Assembly: GCA_902362715.1 (NCBI GenBank)
Contig: CABIXN010000006.1
Span: 27,090 to 55,595 of the forward strand
From: Lachnospiraceae bacterium
GTDB lineage: Bacteria; Bacillota; Clostridia; Lachnospirales; Lachnospiraceae
DNA length: 28,506 nucleotides
Direction: 5' to 3'
Part shown: positions 8,807-17,600 of the stretch, piece by piece
Numbering within the stretch: position 1 is the stretch's first letter
How the letters are laid out: every line of letters begins with the position of its first letter
Program-made: the position numbers and the translations under genes
Notes under the pieces: generated by a model
Databases searched by the model: none
What the model saw: the letters and a program-made list of their open reading frames with translations, nothing else
What the model was told of the DNA's origin: nothing

Positions 8807-10153
8807 TCATTCATTCAGGGCTTCCATCACCACTCCTGCCTTCCGGAATGCTTCCTCATATTCAAACTCCGGTTCCGATTCTTCAGCAACTCCTGCACCG
8901 GTTCCAAGATAATAGGTTTGATCTTTAAAAACAGCTGTCTGGATCACAATATTAAAGTCACAGTCTCCATTCAGGGACAGATACCCCAAAGAACCGGTAT
9001 AAAGATTCCTTTTACTGTGCTCTAGCTTATCAATAATTTCCATAGCTCTCTGCTTAGGAGCCCCGGTTACAGCCCCTCCCGGAAATGCCGCTTCCAAAAG
9101 GTCCATAGCCGTGAGATTCTCCCGCAGCAAGCCGGTAATTTGGGACACCAGATGAAATACCGCTGCATATTCTTCAACCTCAAACAATTCTGTTATTTCC
9201 ACCGAACCTGGTATACACACCTGATTTAATTCATCGCATACAAGCTTAGCTATCATCAGCAGCTCACTTTTTTCTTTTTCAGAGCTGCGAAGTTCATTGC
9301 GAAGGGCCATATCCTCTTCTAGAGTCTTTCCCCGTTTTCGCGTCCCTTTCACAGGACTGGCCACAACCCTGCCATCTCTTATTCCCACAAACCGTTCCGG
9401 TGAAGATGATATAATCTGGAAATCCCCATAATTGAAATATCCGCCAAAAGGAGACGGGTTTATGCGCCTTAAGCTCTGAAACAAAAGATACGGCTCTTTC
9501 GTACTTTTTAGTCGTATCTGCTGCGCTAAGCTGCCCATATAAATATCACCCTCTGCAATATAGCGGCTCATCTCTGAAACAGCCTCCATATATTCTTCCT
9601 TCTGAAAATCCGCCTCAAACCAGGCTCCGGAATTATCTTCCACAGGATCACAGATGCCGCTTTCACTCTCAATCTGTTTCTTTAACTGCTCTAGACGAAC
9701 TTTTCCATCTATTAATTTTCCATTGGCAATAAAATACAGCTTCTTTTCCAGACTATCCTCAACAATAAATACATCGTAAAAGCAAAGGATACTGTCCGGT
9801 ATTTCAATCCTGCTTTTCTTGCGGGAGGCCAGTCCCATTCTTTTTTGTCCGTAATCATAGGAAAAATAACCCACAGCCCCTGCTATAAGCGGCAGATTTG
9901 TTGGATTATCTTCCTGATTTTCTTTCAGATATTCTTTGACATATTCTTCAAAAGGCCTTTCACAGATCTCTCCGTTCACGGTAAACTGTTCTTTTTTTAC
10001 CAGTTTCAGATAAGGGTACAGGCCTATTACAGAAAATCTCCCCTGTTCACTGTGCATAGAAGACTCAAGAAACACAGCATCCCTTTCCTCCCGAAACACC
10101 TCAAAAATCTTATGTATCGGCGGATAATACTTAAATTCCTCCATAACTCTCAT
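8807..10153 (-). CDS. pabB: Aminodeoxychorismate synthase component I (PabB-type chorismate enzyme)
   Basis: The 448-residue chorismate-utilising enzyme has an N-terminal anthranilate-synthase-like domain (about 10-140) and a chorismate-binding domain (about 180-440) with SSSPERFVGI, FPGGAVTGAPK and YTGSLGYLSL. It most likely makes 4-amino-4-deoxychorismate for folate synthesis. Assignment to PabB over TrpE rests on K269 in SPVKGTRKRG: PabB enzymes have Lys in this PIKGT motif where TrpE has Ala. The segment GDIYMGSLAQQ (202-212) departs from the more usual YQVNL. No glutaminase subunit (pabA) or lyase (pabC) is in the window, so it must use a distant partner or free ammonia. The ATG follows GGGGAG by about 9 nt. 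It is the last gene of the long minus-strand run, 66 nt after the WYL gene. Confidence 0.85.
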   Translation of the reverse strand: MRVMEEFKYYPPIHKIFEVFREERDAVFLESSMHSEQGRFSVIGLYPYLKLVKKEQFTVNGEICERPFEEYVKEYLKENQEDNPTNLPLIAGAVGYFSYDYGQKRMGLASRKKSRIEIPDSILCFYDVFIVEDSLEKKLYFIANGKLIDGKVRLEQLKKQIESESGICDPVEDNSGAWFEADFQKEEYMEAVSEMSRYIAEGDIYMGSLAQQIRLKSTKEPYLLFQSLRRINPSPFGGYFNYGDFQIISSSPERFVGIRDGRVVASPVKGTRKRGKTLEEDMALRNELRSSEKEKSELLMIAKLVCDELNQVCIPGSVEITELFEVEEYAAVFHLVSQITGLLRENLTAMDLLEAAFPGGAVTGAPKQRAMEIIDKLEHSKRNLYTGSLGYLSLNGDCDFNIVIQTAVFKDQTYYLGTGAGVAEESEPEFEYEEAFRKAGVVMEALNE

Positions 10154-10219
10154 TTTATAACTCTCCCCATTGCTTATGAAATTTTATGATTTAAAGTATA
10201 CAAGCTTTTTGCATTGTAC

Positions 10220-11203
10220 TTAACTGTTTTTTATAATATCTTTCATCCAATTTACATAATCTTCTCTCACCTGAACCGGCTGTTCTATAACCACTCCCGG
10301 TCCCAGTGCAGCTAACCACCCAAAAAACTGAGGACTGACTGCAATCTGAGTTCTCAGAAAAAAAGTATCCTCATCATTTCTGCGGATAAAAACCTCTTTT
10401 CCAAAGCGGTCAATCATCACCCCTGCCAGTGCGTTTCTGCATTTTAACGTGACAGTCCTTTCCTCTCCCGCAAACATACCAAACACTTTTCTGGAATATC
10501 CGGACAGATCAAAGTCATCAAAGGACTCTTTTCCCGCTCTGATCTCCTCTGTCAGCCCGGTACCCAGCATTTTGTCAATTCTAAAATGCTTGATCATCCG
10601 GTCCCGGTCATCAAAGGCAATTAGATAATAATTCTCATCATCCCACAAAAGCCTCCAGGGGCTGACCTGATAATATTCTCCGTTTCTTTTAAGCTTCATC
10701 TCTTTGGCCACTGTCCACTCAAAATACTGGAAACGTATTTTTACATTTTCCGCAATGGCGCTGTGAATCTGATCTACATTATAATAAATATTTTCATTTA
10801 CTGCTTTATTCCGGTTAGCTACATACAGCTGCCGGTTTAACTTTACAGCTTCATATCTGCTGGTAAGCTGCTCTAACTTTCCAATAAGTTCTGCAGATTT
10901 TCTAGAAGTAATAAATTTGGAAGCCTGAACGGCATCTGCCAAAAGCTTTAACTCCGGCAGCTCAAAACGGCGGCTGGCAAGAAAATATCCTCCGTCTCTG
11001 CCCTTCTGATACAAAATATCATAGCCCAGTTCCTTTAAGCTTTCCAGGTCCGCATAAATACTTTTCCGCTCCGCCTGAATATCTTTGGAAGAAAGATACT
11101 GAATCATTTCTTCCATCGTTACTCTGTGCTCTTCATCTGTATAATTTTCCAGATATCTCAGCAGATACAAAAGCTTTGCTTTCTGATTTCTTGATTTTGG
11201 CAT
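10220..11203 (-). CDS. WYL-domain transcriptional regulator
   Basis: A predicted DNA-binding regulator with an N-terminal winged helix (about 5-75; KSIYADLESLKELGYDI is the recognition region) and a C-terminal WYL ligand-binding domain (about 135-220), seen in YQVSPWRLLWDDENYYLIAF and the basic FRIDKM. WYL proteins commonly sense nucleotides or other small ligands and often control stress, defence or metabolic genes. The ligand here cannot be told. A GTG sits one codon before the ATG at 11201-11203. I chose the ATG because AGGAGG is 5 nt from it but only 2 nt from the GTG. It lies 16 nt after the AEC transporter stop and is probably co-transcribed, so it may regulate that transporter or its own operon. 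Confidence 0.88.
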   Translation of the reverse strand: MPKSRNQKAKLLYLLRYLENYTDEEHRVTMEEMIQYLSSKDIQAERKSIYADLESLKELGYDILYQKGRDGGYFLASRRFELPELKLLADAVQASKFITSRKSAELIGKLEQLTSRYEAVKLNRQLYVANRNKAVNENIYYNVDQIHSAIAENVKIRFQYFEWTVAKEMKLKRNGEYYQVSPWRLLWDDENYYLIAFDDRDRMIKHFRIDKMLGTGLTEEIRAGKESFDDFDLSGYSRKVFGMFAGEERTVTLKCRNALAGVMIDRFGKEVFIRRNDEDTFFLRTQIAVSPQFFGWLAALGPGVVIEQPVQVREDYVNWMKDIIKNS

Positions 11204-11219
11204 CACTTCCTCCTGTCCG

Positions 11220-12146
11220 TTAAAGGGCCAAGCTCATCACAAATGGTATTGTCACAACACAAAACAGTGTTGTAACCAGTATGGCCCGGCTGGCGTCCTG
11301 TGTATTTGTTCCGTACTGTTCTGTGAGAATCGTCTGGGACGATGCCGCCGGCAGCGCGGACATCAGGATTAAAATTGACACAAGCTCAGAATCCGCCGAA
11401 ATGGGCAGCCACTTCAAAACCGCAGCGCAGATACACGGAAGGGCCAGCAGCCTCACTGCCGCCAGCAAAAATATTTTCTTATTTGAAAATACCTGTCTGA
11501 TCTGCATACGGGACAACGACAGCCCCACAACAATCATAGAAAGTCCTGCCGTTATATCAGACAGATAATTCAAAAGCTTCATGGGAATTTCCGGCAGATG
11601 AATCTGCGCCAGATAAAAAACAAACCCGATTACAACCGCAAGATTCAAGTTATTTACAACCATTCTCTTTAAATTTATCTTCTCTTTTACCGGATAATAT
11701 TTTGTAAGAAATTTTAATCCCATGGAAAAAATCAGAAAATTTGATACCACATTGGCCACAGCCATTAAAAACAGCCCGTCATTTCCCCAGATAGAAAGTC
11801 CCAGAGGAAATCCCATAAAACCATTATTGGTGAACATACAGTTAAACAGCCAGATTCCCTGCTCCTGCTTTGGAATACGCAGCGCCCGGATCACCCCCAG
11901 TCCTATCAGAAAACTTACCAGATGCAGTACAAGGGTCATAAACATAATCTGCCATATTTTTCCCGCCAGACTTAAATTTTCCTGCTGAATCATGGAAACA
12001 AATACGGTAACAGGCATGGTTACTTTTAAAATAAAATTCGAAAGATCCGGCGTACACTCCTGCCGTATAATGCCCCGCCTGCCAATATAAAATCCAACAA
12101 ATATCAGTATGAATAATATCACAACACTGCTTACAACAACGCTCAT
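11220..12146 (-). CDS. AEC family (auxin efflux carrier-like) transporter
   Basis: A 308-residue integral membrane protein with about ten hydrophobic segments in two halves, the layout of the AEC/bile-acid:auxin permease superfamily. Bacterial members export or exchange small organic acids such as malate or malonate; the substrate here is not predictable. Supporting segments include the N-terminal helix FILIFVGFYIGRRGI, FTNNGFMGFPL near the middle of the first half, and the C-terminal SALPAASSQTILTEQYG, typical of the family's second half. AAGGAGAG precedes the ATG by about 8 nt. The gene is 18 nt after the radical SAM stop and upstream of the WYL regulator, suggesting a small three-gene unit. 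Confidence 0.88.
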   Translation of the reverse strand: MSVVVSSVVILFILIFVGFYIGRRGIIRQECTPDLSNFILKVTMPVTVFVSMIQQENLSLAGKIWQIMFMTLVLHLVSFLIGLGVIRALRIPKQEQGIWLFNCMFTNNGFMGFPLGLSIWGNDGLFLMAVANVVSNFLIFSMGLKFLTKYYPVKEKINLKRMVVNNLNLAVVIGFVFYLAQIHLPEIPMKLLNYLSDITAGLSMIVVGLSLSRMQIRQVFSNKKIFLLAAVRLLALPCICAAVLKWLPISADSELVSILILMSALPAASSQTILTEQYGTNTQDASRAILVTTLFCVVTIPFVMSLAL

Positions 12147-12164
12147 CTAAAAATCTCTCCTTAA

Positions 12165-13034
12165 CTACAGGGCCCGGAAGCGTTCCGGCCGGAACCTGCC
12201 TTCCTCCTCAATTTCATCCAGATATCTGAGCATATAAGGAATATCTTTGTTTAATGTACCTTTTAGAACAATATAGTTAGAAGCATGATTAGAGCGAAAT
12301 ACCGTTCCTTCTGAATCCACATGTCTTAAAAATAACCGCATCTCCTCCAGAATATCCTCCGGTTTTAAAAGTGTAAGTGCACCACTTTTTATCTGTTCGG
12401 TGATGGGGGCTTCATCGTCCAGCATCAGCGTAAGAAATCCCGTATAATCAGGCTTTACCGCACTGATCAAAGCCGCACAATCCACTGCGTGTTCTTTTAA
12501 AAGCTCTTTGCCCCCAAGTCCTGAAATCAGTGTAACAGACACGCCGATTCCACATCTTTTTAATTTCTGCCCTGCTTCAATGATCTGATCTTTTGTAACA
12601 CCTTTGCAAATATGCTCAAGAACTGTCTGATTTCCGGATTCCGCACCCATATAGACAAGTTTAAGTCCGTCTTTTCTCAGCTGTATTAACTCTGATTCTG
12701 TTTTCCTCAATACATCTAAGGGCGTCCCATAAGCGCTGATTCTCTCAGCCTCCGGAAAACATTTTTTCGCATATTTTAAAATATCAGACAGCACTGCAGT
12801 TTTTATAACCAGGGCATCCCCGTCCGCCAGAAAAATGCGCTTCACAGCGCCGCCGTATGCTGATGCGGCATCCTTAAAATCCTGAAATATTTCTTCCCGG
12901 GAACGGATCCTGAATACCTTATCCTTATACATCGTACAAAATGTACACCGGTTATGAGCACAGCCCACAGTCAGCTGTACAATCAGACTTCGTGCCTCGC
13001 TTGGAGGCCGGTAAACGATTCCCTCATATCTCAT
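12165..13034 (-). CDS. Radical SAM protein of unknown substrate
   Basis: A 289-residue protein with a radical SAM core. The iron-sulfur cysteines are in GCAHNRCTFC, spaced C-x4-C-x2-C, one residue longer than the textbook C-x3-C-x2-C. From memory, a clostridial family with GC-x-x-N-[KR]-C-x-F-C shares this spacing. The barrel follows, with FLADGDALV, the glycine-rich YMGAESGNQ and a GLGGKE loop. It has no obvious SPASM, B12-binding or TRAM extension. Radical SAM enzymes cleave S-adenosylmethionine reductively to start radical chemistry; this one's substrate is unknown. GGAG lies 8 nt before the ATG. It starts a tight run with the AEC transporter and WYL regulator and is about 100 nt downstream of the 76-residue ORF. 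Confidence 0.87.
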   Translation of the reverse strand: MRYEGIVYRPPSEARSLIVQLTVGCAHNRCTFCTMYKDKVFRIRSREEIFQDFKDAASAYGGAVKRIFLADGDALVIKTAVLSDILKYAKKCFPEAERISAYGTPLDVLRKTESELIQLRKDGLKLVYMGAESGNQTVLEHICKGVTKDQIIEAGQKLKRCGIGVSVTLISGLGGKELLKEHAVDCAALISAVKPDYTGFLTLMLDDEAPITEQIKSGALTLLKPEDILEEMRLFLRHVDSEGTVFRSNHASNYIVLKGTLNKDIPYMLRYLDEIEEEGRFRPERFRAL

Positions 13035-13089
13035 GATATCACTCCTTTTTCATCATTGAATATTCCAGGTTCCTTTGGGTTACACAGAC

Positions 13090-13131
13090 AGACAGGGGCC
13101 TTATGACCCCTGCCTCTTTTTCCCGGAAAAA
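13090..13131. terminator. Hairpin pair between the small ORF and the radical SAM gene
   Basis: CAGGGG (13093-13098) pairs with CCCCTG (13107-13112), and the stem extends to about 9 bp with one mismatch. It is followed on the plus strand by CTCTTTTT. A second perfect dyad, TTTTTCC-C-GGAAAAA (13117-13131), adjoins it. The U-run faces the plus strand although every neighbouring gene is on the minus strand, so its role as a minus-strand terminator is uncertain. Confidence 0.45.
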
Positions 13132-13137
13132 CAACTG

Positions 13138-13368
13138 TTATTCATCAAATTCCACCGTTACATAATAGCCGGCAGGGGTTTCTTTTACATCAATCACTTT
13201 TCCCTCTGCAGATATCAGTCTTTCACGAAATGTGTAGTTTGCCGACATGGCATACGCCTTTCCCAGTGTATAATACCAGGAATTTGGAAGTTTACTCTCT
13301 GTTACCGGAAGGATATCTCCCACTTTCAAAAGCCCCGTCCGCTCCATTTTAAACTCCATCTGACGCAT
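13138..13368 (-). CDS. Conserved-looking small protein, 76 residues, unknown
   Basis: I do not recognise this protein. It has 76 residues, no membrane segment or signal peptide, and a mixed composition suggesting a small beta-rich domain: [11 protein letters not shown] near the start, [16 protein letters not shown] in the middle and YYVTVEFDE at the end. The last strand and the phrase [17 protein letters not shown] resemble small OB/SH3-like folds, but this is only an impression. Coding status is supported by AAGGAAGG about 7 nt before the ATG and by a 21-nt gap to the upstream DUF308 gene, which suggests co-transcription. An internal ATG four codons in lacks its own ribosome site. Confidence 0.7.
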   Translation of the reverse strand: MRQMEFKMERTGLLKVGDILPVTESKLPNSWYYTLGKAYAMSANYTFRERLISAEGKVIDVKETPAGYYVTVEFDE

Positions 13369-13389
13369 CCTGACACCTTCCTTTCGAAT

Positions 13390-13974
13390 TTACATCTCTT
13401 TATAGTCTACATCTATTACATCGTCATCGTTATTCAGCTTTTTTTGTTTATCTCCCATCTGACGCATCATAAACAATCCGGAAATCCCATCATAAATCAG
13501 TCCAATTCCAACTAATACCATTCCGGCTTTCAAAAAGAAGTTCGCCCCGAATATCATAATCAGTCCAAAAACAAGGGCAATTAACGACAGCGCCACATAA
13601 AGCATCCCGCTTTTTGGGGAGGCGCCTTTTACCTGAGAATGAAGAAACAGATTTTTAATGCCGTGGTAAACAAGTACGACGCCGATTACAATAGGAATCA
13701 GACGAAGAAACGTACCCGGCGCCAATAAAATCCAGATTCCCAGAACGCACAGTAAAATTCCGGCTGTCAGCTGAAAACTTCGAATCATACTGTTTTCATT
13801 TTTCCCGCAGAGCACAAGACTGTAAATACCGAAAGCCAGTATAAGAGCGCCGGCTATCCGGCAGACAGTCACAAGCACCGGCCCCGGCCAGATGCAGATA
13901 ATAACACCAAAAACAATACACAGCACAAAGGCAAGAGATGAACTTGCTTTTATCTTTTTTATAAACTCAGACAT
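13390..13974 (-). CDS. DUF308 / HdeD-like membrane protein
   Basis: A 194-residue protein with six predicted transmembrane helices arranged as three similar pairs, ending in a charged cytoplasmic tail rich in Asp and Lys (NNDDDVIDVDYKEM). The repeated pattern of short helices separated by a lone Gly or Pro (WPGPVL, LAPGTFL, FGANFFL) is typical of the DUF308/HdeD family. The family's founding member is linked to acid resistance in Escherichia coli; the function in Gram-positives is unknown. GGAGG lies 6 nt before the ATG. It is 44 nt after ybaK and 21 nt before the 76-residue ORF. Confidence 0.85.
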   Translation of the reverse strand: MSEFIKKIKASSSLAFVLCIVFGVIICIWPGPVLVTVCRIAGALILAFGIYSLVLCGKNENSMIRSFQLTAGILLCVLGIWILLAPGTFLRLIPIVIGVVLVYHGIKNLFLHSQVKGASPKSGMLYVALSLIALVFGLIMIFGANFFLKAGMVLVGIGLIYDGISGLFMMRQMGDKQKKLNNDDDVIDVDYKEM

Positions 13975-14018
13975 TTGCTACCTCCAGTGTTTTCCATTTT
14001 ATGAGTATACCATGTTCC

Positions 14019-14501
14019 TTATTCAATGAAAATAATATTTCCAAATTCAGCCCCGATTACTCCCGCAAGATCTGCAGGGCTTAACATCAGGGAAAGCCCG
14101 ATTCTTCCGCCGCTGACACAGATCCTGTCAAAGGCTTTTGCGCTCTCATGAATAACAGTTGGAAACTTCTTTTTCATACCGATGGGAGAACAGCCGCCCC
14201 GGACATAGCCTGTAACTTTTGTAATATCCTTTACAGGAATCATTTCCACAGACTTTTCCCCTACAGCTCTGGCTGCTTTTTTCATATCCACCTCCCGGTC
14301 CACCGGAATGACAAATACATAAAACTCCCTGCTCTTTCCCTGCATAACCAGCGTCTTAAAGGACTGCTCCGGCAAAATGCCGGCAATTTTTGCAGAGTGG
14401 ACACCGTCAACGAAATTCTCGCATTCATAAGTAATCATTTCATAGGGAATCTTCTGCCGCTCTAAAATCCGCATTGCATTGGTTTTCGCTTCTTTTCCCA
14501 A
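14019..14501 (-). CDS. ybaK: YbaK/EbsC family aminoacyl-tRNA deacylase
   Basis: A 160-residue single-domain protein of the YbaK/ProX editing family, whose founding member hydrolyses Cys-tRNA(Pro) made by mistake by prolyl-tRNA synthetase. Conserved elements are the start KTNAMRILE, the FKTLVMQGK segment with the catalytic-region lysine (about residue 49), and GYVRGGCSPIG with the Gly-rich substrate loop. The length and end are typical. The start codon is TTG (14499-14501): AAGGAAGGG lies about 6 nt upstream, and the family's usual N terminus begins a few residues before KTNAMRIL. The next ATG would delete eight conserved residues and has no ribosome site. Cytosolic. It heads the minus-strand run that includes the DUF308 gene. 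Confidence 0.9.
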   Translation of the reverse strand: MGKEAKTNAMRILERQKIPYEMITYECENFVDGVHSAKIAGILPEQSFKTLVMQGKSREFYVFVIPVDREVDMKKAARAVGEKSVEMIPVKDITKVTGYVRGGCSPIGMKKKFPTVIHESAKAFDRICVSGGRIGLSLMLSPADLAGVIGAEFGNIIFIE

Positions 14502-14557
14502 TTTTTTCCCTTCCTTTCTGCCTTTCTTTCATCCGGCCGCTTTCATGCTATTATTCA

Positions 14558-14643
14558 AGCAGTCAAAAAAATCTTTAGATAACTGCTCCTGGGAAATGCA
14601 ACGAAAGCCGCACAGTATCATCTGACACTGTACAGCTTTCGTT
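14558..14643 (-). terminator. Tandem terminators after the RND gene
   Basis: Downstream of the RND stop on the minus strand, AACGAAAGC (14600-14608) pairs with GCTTTCGTT (14635-14643), with further inner pairing of ACAGT and ACTGT, giving a long stem but only a weak T-tail. About 12 nt further a second dyad, AGCAGT/ACTGCT (14558-14563 and 14582-14587), contains ATCT-AA-AGAT followed by a run of T. Together they probably end the RND transcript. Confidence 0.65.
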
Positions 14644-14656
14644 ATTTCCTCCTGCT

Positions 14657-17600
14657 TTACATTTCATCAATGGTCAGTTCATCTTCCTCCAGCAGTTTTT
14701 CATCTCCGATATCTACTTTTTTAAGCTCTTTTCTAAACAGCAGATCATACAATACCGGAACGATAAACAGTGTCATAAGCGTTGCATAGAGCAGTCCTCC
14801 GATTACGGTAATGGCCATTCCTTTACTCATAACAGAAGCCGCATCTTTGCTCACTGCCATAATAGACATGGCAAGAATTGTTGTCAGGGCAGTCATAAGT
14901 ATCGGACGCATTCTGCTGATACCGGTTCTCACCAGCGCTTCCTGCCTGCTCATCCCTGCAAGACGCAGCTGATTGGTATAATCAACAAACACAATACCGT
15001 TATTTACAACCACGCCGGCCAGCATCAGAAATCCCATCATAGCCACCAGGGAAATCTCCTGTCTTGTAATATAGAGGGCCAGCAGACCTCCGGTAAATGC
15101 CAGTGGAATGGTAAATAATACAATAAACGGCGATAACAGACTCTGGAACTGAGCCACCATAATCAGGTAGATCAATGCCACCGCCATAAACAGCATCAGG
15201 ATAATATCACCCATGGCGTCCTGAATGGAAGAGGATTCCCCGCCGATTTCAACATCATAACCATCCGGAGCCTGGTATTGATCCAGTTTTTCCTGCAGCT
15301 GTCTTGAAAGCAGCGTGGTGTTGTATCCATCCAGAGTCTCAGCTGTAATAGTCAGATAAGTTCTCTGATTCTCCCTGGTCACAGATGCAAGCCCCTGTCC
15401 CTTTGAAGATGTGGCAAATTCTTTTAGCTTATGAGTCTCTGTTTCTTTATTTCCCTGAGCATCTGTTTTTTCCACTTCAAATTCATAGTCCATGAGTTTA
15501 TCAACAGTCAGCTTATCTGTTTCATCTACGATTTTTACATTGTACTGTTCCTGGTCTACAGTCAGTGAAGTGGCATCTTTCTCTGTTGTAAGAGCCTCTG
15601 TAAGCTCTGAATAGATCTGGGCTACAGTCAGGCCCTGACGCATGGCCTTATCTTTATCTATGGAAATGACCAGTGTCTGGTCTCCTTCCTCCTGGCCATT
15701 GCTGATTTTGTCAAAGCCTTTGATATCTTTCAGCATAGCCATAACATCATCGCCGATTTTTAAAAGCTCATCGGTATCTTCTCCATAAATGTTTACCGCC
15801 ATACCGTCTCCCAGCATTGCTGACATATCCATATTTGAAGTAGATACACTATAATCCTCAAGGTCCAGACCTGCCATAACAGTCTCCAGCCGGTGAGCTA
15901 TCTGACTGTTATCTTTGGCAGCTTCTTCATCCAGCAGAATATATACGGTAAGGTTGTGGGTTCCCCCGCTTCCCATGAGGCTGGCAGCCGAGGCACCTGA
16001 TACATCACTAGAACCTGACATCATACCAACCGTTTCTACTCCGTCAATCTCCTGCATCTGTTTCATCGCGTCATCCGCCAGCTTAAAGGTCTCTTCGTCT
16101 GATAATTCCGGTTTTGCCTCCATAGTAACAGACATCTGATTTCCGCCCATATCCGGAAGCAGAATCAGCCCCGTATTTTTAATCTGGTATACGCATCCTG
16201 CCAGCAGGGCTGCCGCAATCAGCAGAGGCACCGCTTTACGCCGCAGGCAGAACCGCAGTACTTTTTCATAGAATACCATCACCCGGTCAAACAGTTTATG
16301 CTGTTTCTCCTGGGTATTCCGAAGGAGTGTAGAACTCATCGCAGGAACAAGGGTCAGCGCCACCAAAAGGCTGGCAACCAGGCTGTAAGCAATTGTCAGC
16401 GCCAGATCTACAAACAGCTGGCGTACAAGCCCTCCGGTAAATATAATGGGCAGAAATACACAGATTGTTGTCAGAGTAGACGAAGTAATGGCTCCCGCCA
16501 CCTGTTTTGCGCCCATGACCGCAGCACGGGCAGAAGGTATCCCTTTGCCCCGCAGGCGGTATATATTTTCAATTACTACAATGGAGTTATCCACAAGCAT
16601 ACCAACCCCCAGGGCCAGGCCTGACAGGGATATAATATTTAGTGTTACACCGCTGAAGTACATTAATACTACTGCAACCAGTACACTGATTGGTATGCTG
16701 AATGCAACAACAATGGTTGGTTTTACACTTTTTAAAAATACTGCCAGAACGATAATCGCCAGTATTGCACCGTAAATCAGGTTGGAAAGTACACTTTGTA
16801 CAATCATGTCTATGTAATCGCCCTGATCCATCAGGTTGGTAATGTGAAGCCCGTCATACTCTTTCTCAAGCTCCTCAAATGCATCATTACACCGGTCGGA
16901 TACATCTGAGGTTCCCGCTGTACTTGCCTTGTAAACAGAAAGCAGCACCGCCTGATTGCCGTTTACTTTTGCATAGGCACTCCCGGAATTGTCAATCCAG
17001 GTCACGGCCGCCACATCACTAAGACGCACATCGCCTATTCCGTCAATATTACATAAAACCGTATCTTTCATCTCATCGGCGCTGTTATACTCATCACCGA
17101 CTTTTAATAAGTACTGGGTATCCCCTTCATATATATACCCTGCCGGCATAGCAAAATTCTGAGCATATATCAGCTGTGACAGCGTATCAAGACTGCACAC
17201 CTGATCTAGATTTGCGCTTTTTAATGCCTGGTCTCTGGCTTTTTCGTATGCATCAATTCCATCCTGCAGTTCTTTTTCAGAATCCGAAAGAGCGGTTTCC
17301 CCTGAGGCAAGCTGCGCATCGGCGGAGCCAAACCCGGCTGCTGCGGATATTTTGCCCTTCTCCAGCTGGTTATAACTGTCAGAAGCCTGCTGCACCTGTT
17401 CATTTACTCCGTCCAGCACCGCCTGGGCAGTTTTGATCTCAATCTCAAGATTTGCCAGAGCCGTATCTATCTGGCCCATTCTTGTATTTACAATAGTATC
17501 TATCTGTTTTAAGTTATCTTCCGTCAGTTCCTTTACTGCATCTTCCTGCCCCATCTGTTTCATCAAAGCCTGAAGCGTCTCAAGCTTTTCCGGATGCTCC

